Both the position numbers and the translations under genes were made by a program. From Tetragonia tetragonoides (taxonomy: Eukaryota; Streptophyta; Magnoliopsida; Caryophyllales; Aizoaceae), in contig CM076140.1 of assembly GCA_038025085.1 (NCBI GenBank), positions 20,895,501-20,959,500 of the forward strand: a DNA stretch of 64,000 nucleotides, given 5' to 3'. The notes under the pieces were generated by a model. It worked only from the letters and a program-made list of their open reading frames with translations. It searched no databases and was not told where the DNA came from. Shown here piece by piece: positions 12,043 through 24,200 of this stretch; the stretch's first letter is position 1, and each line of letters starts with the position of its first letter.

Positions 12043-12517
12043 ATGGCCAATGAAAACAAGTCAACTTTTTACCCAAAGTCGATACTACAGTGAACGTTTG
12101 GTTGGACCAAACAATTACCTGGAGAGTCATCGCAACCTGAGAATAGTTCTCAGGCATGATAAGAAGGAATGCGTCTCGGAGACGTCTATTCCAGGATTTC
12201 CCAAAAAGCAAGTGCTTAATATCGGGAGGGGAAAGAAAGGGATCACTTCAAAGGGCAACCTGTTGAAAGGTAAGGGTGGTGTGACCAAGCCTAAGCCTAA
12301 GCAACGATTGGCCGCTAAGACGTCGCCCATAGCTGTGGATAATCAGTGCTTCCATTGCCAACAAAAGGGGCATTGGAAGAGGAACTGCCCAAAGCTAAAG
12401 GAAGACTTGAAGTATGGAATGGTTTCCATGACTTCAAATGTTTTCGTTATTGAAATCAACCTAGCTACAACTATTTCTGATTGGATATTGGATACTGGTT
12501 GTGGTACTCACATTTAA
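12043..12517 (+). pseudogene. Copia gag, frameshifted and internally deleted
   Basis: The ATG at 12043 opens MANENKSTF but meets TGA after 16 codons. A shifted frame then gives GPNNYLESHRNLRIVLRHDK, the usual gag N-terminal block. This jumps directly to the basic linker and the zinc knuckle CFHCQQKGHWKRNC (near 12350). Roughly the middle of gag is missing. The protease site WILDTGCGTHI lies at the end (12480-12515), where a TAA stop replaces the next codon. Confidence 0.85.
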
Positions 12518-13815
12518 GTTCAAATGTGGAGGGACTAAAACAACCTCGGAAGGTAGCTAGAGATGAGGTGAACCTACGAGTTGCAAATGGAGCCAGAGTG
12601 GCTACTTTGACTGTAGGAACTTATGTTTTGTCATTGCCCTCGGGCCTTGAACTAGAACTTAATAATTGTTATTATGTTTCTAGTGTAAACAAAAATATCA
12701 TTTCTCCTTCTATATTGGATATGGAAGGTTTTGATATGCGTATTAAGAATGGTTCTTATACGGTTTCAAAAGATGATGTATTTTTTTTTTAGCGCCCGTT
12801 TGCATAATGGGCTTTATTTGCTAAATTTTGACAAACATATACTCACCATCAATAACAAAAAGGATAGAACTAATGATTCTAACCCCACATATCTATGGCA
12901 TTGTCGATTAGGCCATATAAATGTGAAACGCATTCAGAAACTTCTTAGAGAAGGGATTCTGGACTCATTTGACTTGGAGTCATTTGATACTTGCGAATCA
13001 TGTTTACTTGGCAAAATGAAAAGTCACCGTTTCTAGGAAAGGGAGAGCGAGCCAGTGAGCTATTGGGTCTAATACACTCAGATGTATGTGGACCAATGAG
13101 TTCGATTGCAAGAGGTGGGTTTAGCTACTTCATTACATTTACTGATGATTTGAGTAGATATGGATATATTTACTTAATGAAACATAAATCTGAATCTTTT
13201 GAAAAATTCAAAGAGTTTCAGAATGAAGTTGAAAATCAGCTAGGCAAGAAAGTCAAAGCTCTTCGATCAGATCGAGGAGGCGAATATATGAGCCTAGAGT
13301 TCGATGAACATCTAAAGGGTTGTGGAGTACTTTCACAACTAACTCCGCATGGAAAACCACAATGGAATGGTGTGTTTGAACGGAGGAATCGAACCTTATT
13401 AGATATGGTTAGATTAACGATGGGTCACGCCAATCTTCCTATTTCTTTCTGGGAATATGCTCTCGAGACGACAGCTTTCACACTGAACAAGACTCCGTCA
13501 AAAGCCGTTGAAAAGACACCACATGAACTATGGATGGGACGGGGTCCCAAGTTGTCTTTTCTCAAGGTTTGGGGGTGTGAAGCTTATGTAAAGAAGTTAC
13601 TAGGCGATAAGCTTGCGCCCAAATCAGACAAAGTTTTCTTTGTGGGTTATCCAAAGGAAACAAAGGGTTATTATTTCTACAACCGAACTCAGAACAAAGC
13701 ATTTGTTGCTCGGAATGGTGTCTTTTTGGAGAAGGAATTCCTTTCCAAAGAGACAAGTGGGAGTAAAGTTCATCTCGAAAAAATTCAAGATGAGCAACAA
13801 TTGGAGTGTGAATAG
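12518..13815 (+). pseudogene. Copia protease remainder and integrase
   Basis: After the DTG site the frame shifts several times. GAG-pre-integrase: YLWHCRLGHINVKRI ... CESCLLGKM (about 12890-13020). A frameshift near 13020 leads to the integrase core, with the expected acidic triad visible in HSDVCGP, RSDRGGEY and NGVFERRNR. The C-terminal WGCEAYVKK ... GYPKETKGYYFYN block is also present. The integrase core alone is open from 12991 to 13815, but the polyprotein is broken. Confidence 0.88.
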
Positions 13816-15195
13816 GGACTTGGAATCCATCCATGATGTTTTGGAAACAGCTCCAATGGATATGGATAGGGATTTAGAATCCATCCAAGATGTTTTGGAA
13901 ACATCTCCAGATTCAACTCTAGAGGCAACCCAAGAGGTTGAACCTGAATCCACCCTTCGAAGGTCTGATAGAGTCAGGTTTTAGACGAATAGATATATTT
14001 CAATCTATACGACGGAAAGCCGTGACATTTTCCTTGTTGAAAGTGAAGAACCCACCACTTACAAGGAAGCAATGACGAGTCCAAATTCCAGCAAATGGCA
14101 AGAAGCCATGAAATCCAAAATGGATTCCATGTCCGAGAATCAAGTCTGAGACTTGGTCGATTTGCCGGATGGAGCTAGGCCCATCGGGTGCAAATGGATC
14201 TTTAAGATCAAGACGGACAAGGATGGAAACTTTCTAGTTTTCAAAGCTAGACTGGTGGCAAAAGGTTACAGGCATATTCAAGGAATTGACTTTGATGAAA
14301 CTTTCTCACCAGTTGCCATGCTTAAATCCATTAGGATACTCCTAGCAATTGCAGCTCATTATGACTATGAGATCTGGCAAATGAATGTGAAAACCCCTTT
14401 CTTGAACGGGATTCTCGAAGAGGATGTGTATATGACACAACCTGAGGGGTTTTATCGATCCTAAGAACGCTGGGAAGGTTTACAAGCTAAAAAAAAGATT
14501 CATTTATTGGTTGAAGCAAGCATTCCGGAGCTGGAATCTGCGTTTTGATGAAGCCATAACTAGGTTTGGTTTTATCAGAAACACAGAAGAACCTTGTGTA
14601 TACAAGAAGCTCAGTGGGAGCAAAATTGTCTTCTTGGTCCTGTATGTTGATGACTTACTGATCATTGAAAACGACATTCCATTGCTGGAGTCTGTAAAGA
14701 CTTCGCTTTGGAAGTGTTTTCGAAAAGTTGATTGTGAAAGGTTATACTTATGCGTCCTTCCAGATCGACAGAGATGGTTCTAAATCCCAATCAGGATTTG
14801 TCTTCTGTCCCAAGGGAGGAGCAGTGACCTGGAAGAGTGCTAAGAAAAGCACTATGACAGATTCTACAACGGAAGCAGAGTACATCGCAGCTTTGGAAGC
14901 TGCGAAGGAGGCTGTTTTGATAAGCAAGTTCATGGTTGAGCTTGGCGTTATGCCTACGGAGGCTGAACCGTTGGCTCTTTATTGTAATAATAATGGAGTC
15001 ATCGCCCAAGCCAATGCGCCAAGGTCACACCAAAAGTCTAAACATGTACAACGCAAATATCACATTATTAGACAATGGGTCAATGATGGTGATATTAGCA
15101 TATGCAAGGTTCATACAGATGAGAATGTCACTGATCCGTTGACTAAGCCGCTTGACTGGGTCAAGCACGAGAGTCACATCTTCAATAGGCATTAA
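13816..15195 (+). pseudogene. Copia reverse transcriptase and RNase H, damaged
   Basis: RT: GCKWIFKIKTDKDGN, KARLVAKGY, then QMNVKTPFLNG where the first catalytic Asp is Asn, and LYVDDLLII (YVDD intact). Stops occur near 14146 and 14461. Soon after YVDD, a frame-disturbed join near 14690-14745 jumps to RNase H, deleting the RT thumb and connection. In RNase H the usual GYTDAS is GYTYAS and the CDN motif is CNN, so two catalytic acids are lost; STTEAEYIA is intact. The copy cannot be autonomous. Confidence 0.88.
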
Positions 15196-16011
15196 TCGCT
15201 TCGGAGATGATTAGCTTCATTATTTTAGATTATGAAATGATGTTCATGATTAAAACATACTTCTGTACATTTATCACAATGATTTTGGTTCTATTCGATT
15301 TTCTGTATGATTTTGAATATTAATCCAAAATAATATAACACAAATATCCAAATAGGTTATCAAGACGATGTCTTGGATAATGAAACCCTATTGTGTGAAC
15401 TGGATTTTGTGGTCATTTGTCCCTAATCCAGGTGTTAGAATTAGATCCTAATAACCGGTGATGATTAGATTGCAAGTTGATCTCAGTGCCTGTTTCATGG
15501 GCTGGAGACATGGGATGTAAATGATCATTTGCATAGATATGAATTGGGAATTCATGATCGGACAGACCCACCATGAGAGTTCTTTAAGAACAAGTAGTCA
15601 TATTAGACTCATAAAACTATCTTTAACCATTTCTCAAACCTAAGTGGTTATGAATAACGACATGAGGATTGATAATCTGTGATTACTCCTAACGCCTGCG
15701 TAACAGGAGGCAATAACGGATACATCCGGATTATTGAAAATCATGTTGGAATTCATGAATTCACAAGACGAGAATTGTCCTCTCTACAGAGATCGTTGTC
15801 TTATGGGCCTCTTGTAGAATTGGGATTGTGAAATGCATGGCCGTGCTCAAATGGATTATTGGATAATCATTTGTCTTAACAATCCAATTCGGGATCAAGA
15901 AAAGATATGAACATTGTAAGGATGACTAGACTTCTTACCTTACGTTTACATCAAGACATTAAATGACAAGGGAATGGATTTGCATACTGGTCTTAAGGAC
16001 AAGTGGGAGAT
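15196..16011 (+). other. Copia 3' untranslated region and polypurine tract
   Basis: Non-coding stretch from the end of pol to the 3' LTR. The purine run AAGTGGGAGA at about 16001-16010 abuts the LTR and is the likely polypurine tract for plus-strand priming. Confidence 0.75.
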
Positions 16012-16644
16012 TGAAGGATTTATGTCCTGTCAGTCAAGGTGCAAAATTAGGGATTAAATAACAGAGATAGTTAACTCATTGATTTAGTAGGTCGTAACGT
16101 TTAGCTAGAGACCGCTTACGATAATTGGACCGATATGAGTCGACCGACTACTAAATGCGATGGGCCTAACGGGTCACACGCTTAAGTAATCGATGGATCA
16201 ATAATTAATTAATGGACCTAGGAGTCGCATTAGTTAATTAGTAAGAGAGAACGGTTAGTGGGCCTACCTAGGGTTAGCCCACTACATGTGAACTCTACAG
16301 TTTAAATAGAAGAGAAGGAGGATGTAACTAGGTTACATGTTTCAACAGACAGCCTCCTTCTCTCATATTTTCTCTCTAAACAACCAAGCACCTCCATCGC
16401 CCAAGGAACGGTTCCTTGTGCTCGTTCCAGCTAACGAACGTGTTTGGATTGATCAAGTCAATTGCTGCGTGGACTACGATAGAGGGATTACACTTGAAAT
16501 CCTAATTCGCATCTATCGATATTTAATCGATCAACGAGGCACGCATCAAGAGGTATATTTGTGTGTATTTAATGACCCGTTAAGATTCCTGTTTTCTAGT
16601 TGTCTTCCGCTTTTATGATTAGATCATTGCAACTAGATTCGACA
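16012..16644 (+). repeat. Copia 3' LTR
   Basis: 633 bp, near-identical to the 5' LTR; starts TGAAGGATTTATG and ends AGATTCGACA. Lacks a 3-bp CTA present in the 5' LTR near 10090. Confidence 0.93.
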
Positions 16645-16649
16645 AATCT

Positions 16650-18052
16650 TTACCCACAATCCCCTAAGCTTTTTTAGAAAAAGCTGAGGTATAACCATCC
16701 GGCCCAGGGCTTTTAGCTTCTTCTATAGAATCCAACGCCTTTCTGATCTCAATATCAGTGATTTCACCCTCAAGTTCTTCCTTCTATGTATCTGAGAGAG
16801 AAGGACCAGTAGCCATCACAGTAGGGTCAAAAGGTTTTGTAGGCTGTTTAGTACCCAGAAGATCCTGGTAGAACTGGACAAAGGCCTCATCAACAGCTTT
16901 GGGGTTATCCTGGAGAACCCCATTGATGTCTGTAATCTTGCTAACTCTGTTTCTGGTTTTCTGTTCACAAACCTTAGCATGAAAGTATGATGTGTTTGCA
17001 TCAGATTGGCTTATGTCTTGAATTTTTGCTCTCTGAAAATAAGAGCTCAGCTCAGCTTTACGAAGCTTCATGTATCTCATCTTTTGCTCTCTCTCCTGCT
17101 GAATGAGACTAGCATCATAAGGATGGGTTTGTAGGACAATCTGCGTATCAAACCACTCTTTTTGTGCAGCATGAACCCTGGCTGAGATGTTAGAGTATTT
17201 TGCTTTGTGAAGAGCTTTCAGCTCAGCTTTAAGGAGCCTAAGCTTCGCCATCATACAGTACATCTTGCACCCAAAAACTGGAGTTGTCCAGATTTTCTCA
17301 ACTAAGGGAATAAAGTGCTCATCATCAGCCCAACAGTTCATGAACCGGAAAGGTTTAGGGCAATGGGGAATGTGTTCCTGAATAATGATGACCATTGGAG
17401 AGTGATCCGAAACACCAGACGACACGAAATCAACAGCAGCAAGAGCTTGTGATAGGAACCAAGCAGGGTTATCCATAGCTCGGTCAAGCTTGGCCCAAAC
17501 ACGATCTGAGTCATCTTGATTTTTGGTCCATGTGAAGTGACACCCAGAGGCTGGAAGATCAGTAAGACTAGTGGAAGAGATACAGTCAGAAAGATCTTGC
17601 ATATCTCTGAGGTATGGTTGCGCAGCAGTAAGCCTTTCACCAGCAGCAAGGGTGACGTTAAAGTCACCAAGACAAACCCATGGCCCAAAGATCTGAGCAC
17701 CGAAGTCAACAAGGGTTTGCCAAAGGTCCCTTCTTTCCCCTGCATCATTTGAACCATAGACAAAGGAAGCAAAGAAAGTAATAGAGTTATGTTTAGAAAC
17801 AACTTTACAATGTATGACTTGCATTGTGATCTCCAAAATAGAGACATCGACCTCGAGAGGGTCCCACATGAGCCAGATGCGTCCATTTCTATGGAAGTCG
17901 TAGTTAGTACAACAACAATATTTTTTGAATCTCCTTCTAGCAATAGCAGCAGCTTTGTGCTTCTTTATTCGAGTCTCAAGTAAAGCTCCTATGGTGACTT
18001 TATTCCTTGATAGAAAGCTGGTCACCTCAGCTTGTTTGAGGGGCTCGTTGAG
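16650..18052 (-). pseudogene. LINE 1 endonuclease and RT N-terminus
   Basis: Minus strand, open from 18025 to 16784 (413 codons). It has apurinic-type endonuclease motifs: ALLETRI, WVCLGDFNVTL (catalytic GDFN), VWAKLDRAM and VSDHSPMVI (SDH). The start is inside the domain because the LINE is 5'-truncated. The linker DANTSYFHAKV ... INGVLQDN follows. A TAG interrupts near 16783, and then EEAKSPGPDGYTSAFFKKAW begins RT before the copia junction. Confidence 0.9.
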
Positions 18053-18664
18053 AATGTGAATAGTTTTTGAAAGGACAACTAGAGAGCAAAATAGTTGAAG
18101 GCAATTTACATTATAGTTTTACCATTTTATTTCCTTTTTATTTTATAGGGAACTGATAGTGTCGGACTGTTGAAATATGGCCTTGATCATACATAATCAT
18201 TGAAAATGTTTTCCAAAAAAAAGAGGGAGAATGATATATTGCCATTTTGTATTTTTTTTTTCTTTTGTTGCTAAGATGTTTTCTAATTTAATAAGAGAAG
18301 GTCTACACGAGCATTGAATAAGAGAATAGTGTACTATATTTCTTTGTTATTGCAAATATCAATACTGCTAATCACATGGTCAACCCATCATTCTTCGACT
18401 AAACTTTTTTTTCTTCAAAGATCAGTAAGTAACAGAAGAATATTTTTTTTTCCCCAGTTAACCACTAATCATATTCTACTTTTCTTTTCTGTTTTATCGG
18501 AATTCATAATGTACTCCTCAAAAAGATAACAATTGAACATTAATTCTTTTTGTTGCAAACATTGTTGTTGGAAAGAAAGCTAGTTTATTGATTATACAAA
18601 AAAAATGTGTTTTTTGTTCAATTAATTTAGTTATAACCGTGCAACGCACGGGTTAAAACACTAG

Positions 18665-19134
18665 TCTTCCCAATATTGCTACAAATCTGCAATTGCTTGC
18701 ACTTCCTTTCTCCCCCTTTTTCTTTCCCATTGTAGTTGCTATCAAATATGAAAATTGTGCTTATAGTTTCATCTTTTATATATTCTGTTTTTTCCTTTTA
18801 GTTTTTAAACAGAAAGGAGTGGAAGTAAAGGAGAGAAATAAAGGGGACATGAATAATGGGACTAATATGCGTAATTGTATAAGAAAAAAAATCTTCTATA
18901 TTCATGGATCACGTTTTATGATCTTTTGTTTATTTTCTTTTTAGTTATTTTATTATGTGCTTGTTTCCATATTGAGTTAGCAAATATTTGTCTTCTTTAT
19001 TAGGTGTGATCTCAAAATTATTTATGTGTTGTCGGAGAGTAAAAGCTGAATACTCAAACCACATAAAAAGTTGATAGGCGAAAATTAAGGAGAGGCTTGG
19101 ATTGGAACATGAATAATGGGACTAATATGCGTAA
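18665..19134. repeat. Host tandem duplication, left copy
   Basis: No gene. The block from ACATGAATAATGGGACTAAT at about 18847 to 19107 is followed at 19108 by the start of a second copy with the same words. The second copy is interrupted at 19134/19135 by a Helitron and resumes at 27843. The unit is about 260-270 bp. 18665-18846 shows nothing recognisable. Confidence 0.75.
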
Positions 19135-19975
19135 CTAGATATCAAACTCGTGCGTTGCACGGGCTAAGTGTTTATATTTTAAAATTTTAAAATAAATACA
19201 CTCATTTTATGTTACTAAATAATATCGAGGATCGAAGTATATTGACAATTTCATTTTGGTATGTAGTTTGGATTCGTGTTAGACATGAAGGTAATCTTAT
19301 GCATTGCAAGGTTTAGTGAAAAACTTACATTCAATATTTTCAGTCATATGCACAATCTCTTTGTTTTTCTTATATATTTGTCATTATGTGTTTCGAACCT
19401 TTTAAGTAATATTTTTTCTCTTATGTGATGCTCTATGGACTAAGAAACTTTGTTAAAACTCTAAATCTTATAAGTCAAGCTCTTCAATTATCCTAAACTT
19501 TATTATTGTGAACTTTATTCAGTTATGTGGCGATATGCTTTCTGGCCGGAGGCTAAGTAGTTTTTCATATTTTTTAAATAATTTTCAAAATGACGTAATT
19601 ATATTTTGTTTATATTTTAGTGTTTTTTTTTTTTTTGAGGTGATATTAATTTTATACTTGTATATAATCTTCAGTGGAATTAGTGTTGTATACAAAGTTA
19701 ATCTGAATTATAAGATGAGAACTCGGGTCAGTCTTTCTCTCTCTTGGCTAGGTTTTAGCGCAGTAGAGCTTCTCTTCTTCCCTAGCTATTCTAGCTGTGG
19801 GCTCTAAGGTTTTTCTATTCATTTTTCTTGGTTTTCTCCACAGTTTTTGGTTCATGTGGTCTATTTTCTTCTGCGTGGGCAAGTGGTTCTGTTTTTGGGA
19901 ATTAGGGTTCTATTCATGTTTTAGCTTAATTAGGGTTTGGTGGGCAGAGTAGGTTATAGGGTTCTAAGGTAATCC

Positions 19976-21049
19976 ATGGCTTCAGATCTCGAGAGGAAAC
20001 TTAAGGGTATGACATTGACGGAGGAGGAAGAGGATGTTTTGGAATGTGAGGATGACTCGCAAGAATTGACGAAGGAAAAAGTGAATCTCTGTTTGGTTGG
20101 TAAACTGCTGACTGAAAGTGCCTTCAGTATGGAGGCTTTGCAAAGAACGATGAAGATTGTGTGGCGTACAGCGAGGGGGCTCGTGATCAGAGAAATTGAG
20201 AATAACTTATTTATTTTCCAGTTTTCTTCAATGGGGGATAAACGTTTTGTGCTGGATGAGGGACCATGGAATTTTGATGGGCACCCTCTATTACTAAAAG
20301 AGATACAAGGAGGACAGCAACCGTCCGACGTACAGTTCAATTATATAAGGTTCTGGGTTAAGGCATATGATATGCCGTTTGGAAAAAGAAATAAATCCAC
20401 TATTATCTCGATGGCGATGAAGATGGGTAAGTTTGTGGAATTTGATGAGTCGGACCCTACTGGATGGGACAAATTCATGCGCTTCAGGGTTGACCTGCAA
20501 CTTTCAAGGGCTCTAAGGCACGGTATGAGGTTGATGGTGAATAAGGAGAGCAAGTGGGTGGAATTTCGATATGAAAAGCTTCCAGTTTTGTGCTATGCAT
20601 GTGGTAAGTTTGGGCATATCCACAGAATATGTGATGAGTTTGATGAGGAGGTGCCTGAGTCGGAGTTTCCTTATGGACCGTGGATGAAGGCTTCCCCGAA
20701 ACGGGTACGAAGACGAGATGAAGCACGAAAGGGAGAGGAAGTGAGGATCATAGCAGCAATGGAAGCAGGGATTAAGGTGAGTAGGGCATGCCAAAAACTG
20801 CGTTTTGAGGGTATGGGGGTTAATAGGGAGGGGGGAGACACTGGGGTAAAGTGGGGAGGGAGTCAAGGAGAAAACACAGGGAAACACATTGTGGGGGGAA
20901 GGGAGGCAGGAGGGAACTTGGAGGGAGGGGGTGAGAGAGAGGGTAATAATAAGATGACTATTTATGGGGAGCAAGGGGAGGGAGTGGCGACGAGGATAGC
21001 TGGGTATGAGAGAAAAGTTAAGAGAGTTAGGAATGACGAGGTTGAGTAG
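19976..21049 (+). CDS. LINE 2 ORF1, DUF4283 and CCHC zinc-knuckle protein
   Basis: Intact 357-codon frame from ATG 19976. The N-terminal half has the DUF4283-type RNA-binding fold pattern (KVNLCLVGKLLTES ... NLFIFQFSSMGDKRFVLDEGPWNFDG). The zinc knuckle CYACGKFGHIHRIC is at about residue 205-218, followed by a basic stretch (SPKRVRRRD). The C-terminal third is Gly/Glu-rich and low complexity. This is the ORF1 (gag-like) protein of plant L1 elements, which coats the element RNA. It is the only intact coding frame in LINE 2. Confidence 0.88.
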   Translation: MASDLERKLKGMTLTEEEEDVLECEDDSQELTKEKVNLCLVGKLLTESAFSMEALQRTMKIVWRTARGLVIREIENNLFIFQFSSMGDKRFVLDEGPWNFDGHPLLLKEIQGGQQPSDVQFNYIRFWVKAYDMPFGKRNKSTIISMAMKMGKFVEFDESDPTGWDKFMRFRVDLQLSRALRHGMRLMVNKESKWVEFRYEKLPVLCYACGKFGHIHRICDEFDEEVPESEFPYGPWMKASPKRVRRRDEARKGEEVRIIAAMEAGIKVSRACQKLRFEGMGVNREGGDTGVKWGGSQGENTGKHIVGGREAGGNLEGGGEREGNNKMTIYGEQGEGVATRIAGYERKVKRVRNDEVE

Positions 21050-21210
21050 CAAGGAATTTTGAGAATGGAGGAGAATGGTTATGACTTCCCTATGTATGAT
21101 GAAGTTGTAGGTGGGAAAGAGGATGTTACTCTGAATGCTTCAAGTGGGGCAATTGTGGGCTCTTATGTACCAGCGGCGGAGGTTGGAGTTGACCAACCCC
21201 GCCGATCTCA

Positions 21211-24200
21211 ATGAATGCTTTGGCCTACAACTGTCGGGGGCTTGGCAACCCTCGTGCAGTTGGGCACCTTTGAAAGTTGCTAGGTAGGGAGAAGCCTGCA
21301 GTTGTTTTTTTGATGGAGACAAAGCTTAGTGGGTAAGAGATGTTAGTAGTTAAAGATAGGTTAGGGGAGTTTGAGGGCTTGTACGTAGATTCTGCGGGTC
21401 GCTCCGGGGGGTTGGCTTTGCTTTGGAAGGAGAGTGTTATTGTTTCTATAATCTCAGCATCGCTTCATCACATAGATTGCTCTGTTATAGGGTTGTTTGG
21501 TGATCTGGAATGACGGCTTACTGGATTCTATGGGTGGCCCGAGCGGGCTCAGAAGTATCTTTCCTTGGAGTTGCTTAGATCCATTAAACATGACGTAGAC
21601 CTACCTTGGGCGGTGATAGGCGAAGTTAATCAAATCATGTTTCAAGATGAGAAATCGGGGGCCCCCCCAAGAGAGCAAGGTGAAATGGAGGAGTTTGGCT
21701 CTGCCTTGGATTTCTGTGCGTTGAAAGATGTGGGTTATGAAGGTCGACCATGGACGTGGTGGAACGGGAGGTCGGAACCGGAGTGTGTTTATGAACAGCT
21801 GGATCGCGTGGTTGCCTCAATGGATTGATAGAGTCCTTTCCTATGCTGTCAGTTGTGCATCTCGATGGGGATAAATCTGATCACATCCCTATCAAGTTGT
21901 GTGATTCAAGAGCTGCAGGCCGTAGGAAGAAGAAAAAGATATTTCGGTTCGAGGACTTTTGGCTTACGTCCCCAAACTGTGAAAGGGTGGTGAGAGATGC
22001 ATGGTTAAATGGTGATAGCTTAAATAATGCATCTGAGGTCCTTAAGAGAATTAAAAAGTGCTCAGACCAGCTAGCTCATTGGAGTAGGGAGGAGTTTGGC
22101 ATCATAGAGAAGGCTATAAAGGAGACTAGGGAGCGCATGGCTTTTTGTGATAATATGGTGCCAACTGCTGCGATTGTAGCACAAAGGCAGCAGCTTTGTG
22201 TAAAGCTTGATGAATTATTGGTCCAAGAGGAAATTATGTGGCCCCAAAGGTTCAGACACCTACTGCTTCGTGATGGGGATAAGAATACTAAATTCTTCCA
22301 TATGTGAGCTAATGCGAGGCGGAAAATAAATAACATTAACCGGATTTGTGGGCCGGATGGGACAATTGTGGAGAAGGAGGAGGACATTGCGAGAGTTGCC
22401 ATGGATTACTTTAGGACCTTTTTTTCTACCTCTAACCCATATAATTTTGATATAGCTATTGCAGGAATCCAACCCAAAGTCTCGGAGGCTATGAACGACG
22501 AGCTTACAAGACCTTTTGATCCTGGTGAGTTTTATTCTGCCCTTAAACAAATGCATCCGAGTAAGGCACCAGGGCCCGATGGTATGAATGCTAATTTTTT
22601 TCAAAAATTTTGGCATATTGTTGGTCCTGAGATTTCTGAATTTGTAATCTCTGTTTTAAATGGTGTCTGTGAGTGTGCCCCTGTGAATTCTACTAATGTG
22701 GTGTTAATTCCCAAAGTTAATAAACCCACTTTGATGTCTAAATTTAGACCCATTAGTCTTTGTAATGTGATCTATAAATTAGCGTCAAAAGTCCTAGCTA
22801 ATAGGCTTAAAAATGTTCTTCATGTTATTATTTCCCCATCCCAAAGTGCTTTTTCCCCCGGCCGTCTTATCACAGACAACACTCTGGTAGCCTTTGAGAC
22901 CTTCCATTATATGAGTAGTTTGTGTTCAAGGAGGAAGGGTGCTATGGCTATGAAGCTTGACATGAGTAAAGCTTATGACAAGGTAGAATGGATTTTTCTT
23001 GAGAAAGTCATGGGGAGAATGGGATTTTGTGAAGGATGGATTAGTATGATCATGAGATGTGTGTCAACGGTGTCATTTTCTGTGTTGATTAATGGTGTAC
23101 CCACTGACAGTTTTGTGCCACTGCGACGTCTACGACAAGGCGATCCTCTTTCCCCGTATCTTTTTATTATCTGTGCAGAGGCTTTTTCAACCTTGATAGA
23201 CCTGGAGGTAGGGCGGAAAAATTTACAGGGGATTAGAGTTTGTCGGGGAGCACCGGAGGTATCAAATCTTTTATTCGCTGATGACAGTATAGTTTTTTGT
23301 CGAGCTGACAACAGGGATGTAGAAGCAGTTAAGGGGGTCCTAAAGGTGTATGAGGAGGCATCTGGGCAACAGATAAACATGGAAAAATCGGAGGTAATAT
23401 TCAGTGCTAATGTCGGGTCAGAACGACGAGCGGAAGTAGTGAGGTGATTAGGGGTGAAGGAGGTCTTGGGGCTTTCTAAGTACCTAGGTATGCCTATGCA
23501 TGTGGGAAGATCGAAGAGCCAAGTCTTTACGCCGTTGAGGGAGAGAGTATGGAAAAAGCTCCAAGGGTGAAAACACCTACTTTTATCATTTGCAGGTAGA
23601 GAAATCCTACTAAAGGCAGCAGCCCAAGCGATTCCTACCTATATGATGAGTTTGTTTAAACTACATCGAGGAGTCTGTCATATGATTCAAAGCTTAATGG
23701 CGAGATTTTGGTGGGGGAGCAAAGATGGAAAACGTAAGATTCACTGGGTATCTTGGAAGAAGATTAGTGTTCCTAAGTTGGAGGGGGGGCTTGGTTTCCG
23801 TCAAGTTGAGCTGTTTAACGAAGCTATGTTAGCTAAACAGTCTTGGCGAATTATTAATAACCCAAACTCACTGGCTGCGAGGGTATTGAAGGCGAGATAT
23901 TTTCCTAAGGTTGAGTTTATGGACGCAAATTTGGGGCATCGCCCAAGTTATATGTGGAGGAGTATCTTAAGCGCGAGATGGATTATTGAAAAAGATTGTC
24001 GTTGGTTGGTGGGAAATGGAGAAAATATTAAAGTTTGGGGTAGTAATTGGATGTTGAGGCCGCCGTCATTCAAAGTAATTTCCCCTGAAAAAGCTGGGTT
24101 TCAGGAAATTAAAGTGGCAGAGCTAATTAAAATGGAAAATGGCTGCTGGGACGAGGATCGAGTTCGTGAAATATTCTTACCATCTGAGGCGGAGGAGATA

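Larger units (their letters stand above)
9837..16644 (+). mobile_element. Ty1/copia element with two LTRs, inserted in LINE 1
   Basis: LTRs at 9837-10472 and 16012-16644, primer site, degenerate gag-pol and polypurine tract are all in order. The target duplication is AATCC (9832-9836) against AATCT (16645-16649), one base diverged. By eye the LTRs differ at about 15 positions plus one 3-bp indel, roughly 97.5% identical, so the insertion is recent in evolutionary terms. The LINE reading frame resumes on each side. Confidence 0.95.
8082..18052 (-). mobile_element. LINE 1 (L1 type, 5'-truncated), split by copia
   Basis: Minus-sense non-LTR retrotransposon. Its poly-A tail appears as a poly-T run at 8083-8104. 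The 11-bp target duplication AATGTGAATAG is found at 8071-8081 and 18053-18063. Without the copia insertion the LINE is about 3.2 kb. It lacks ORF1 and the first residues of the endonuclease, as expected for 5' truncation, and it has an internal RT deletion. Confidence 0.88.
7728..18130. repeat. Diverged tandem duplication interrupted by LINE 1
   Basis: Copy A at about 7728-7880 (ATAACCAGTAGG... to GAGAGCAAAATAGTTGAAGG). Copy B starts at about 7990 (ATAACCGATAGG...), is broken at 8081 by LINE 1 and resumes at 18064 with the same AGAGCAAAATAGTTGAAGG. The match across the break confirms the LINE boundaries. Confidence 0.7.
5939..18664 (+). mobile_element. Helitron 1 (non-autonomous), carrying nested insertions
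   Basis: The 5' end is TCTATATCTATAT, preceded by A, as in plant Helitrons; the tract has expanded to a microsatellite. The 3' end is a hairpin CCGTGC-AAC-GCACGG at 18637-18651, then CTAG at 18661-18664, followed by T. A|T flanks fit Helitron insertion between A and T. After subtracting the MITE, LINE 1 and copia, the element is about 2.4 kb. No Rep/helicase code is seen. Pairing of the two ends is inferred from orientation and nesting. Confidence 0.6.

Noticed and set aside
16784..17943. Second minus-strand frame (201 codons) within LINE 1
   Set aside because: Overlaps the endonuclease frame out of register; Leu/Ser-rich shadow.
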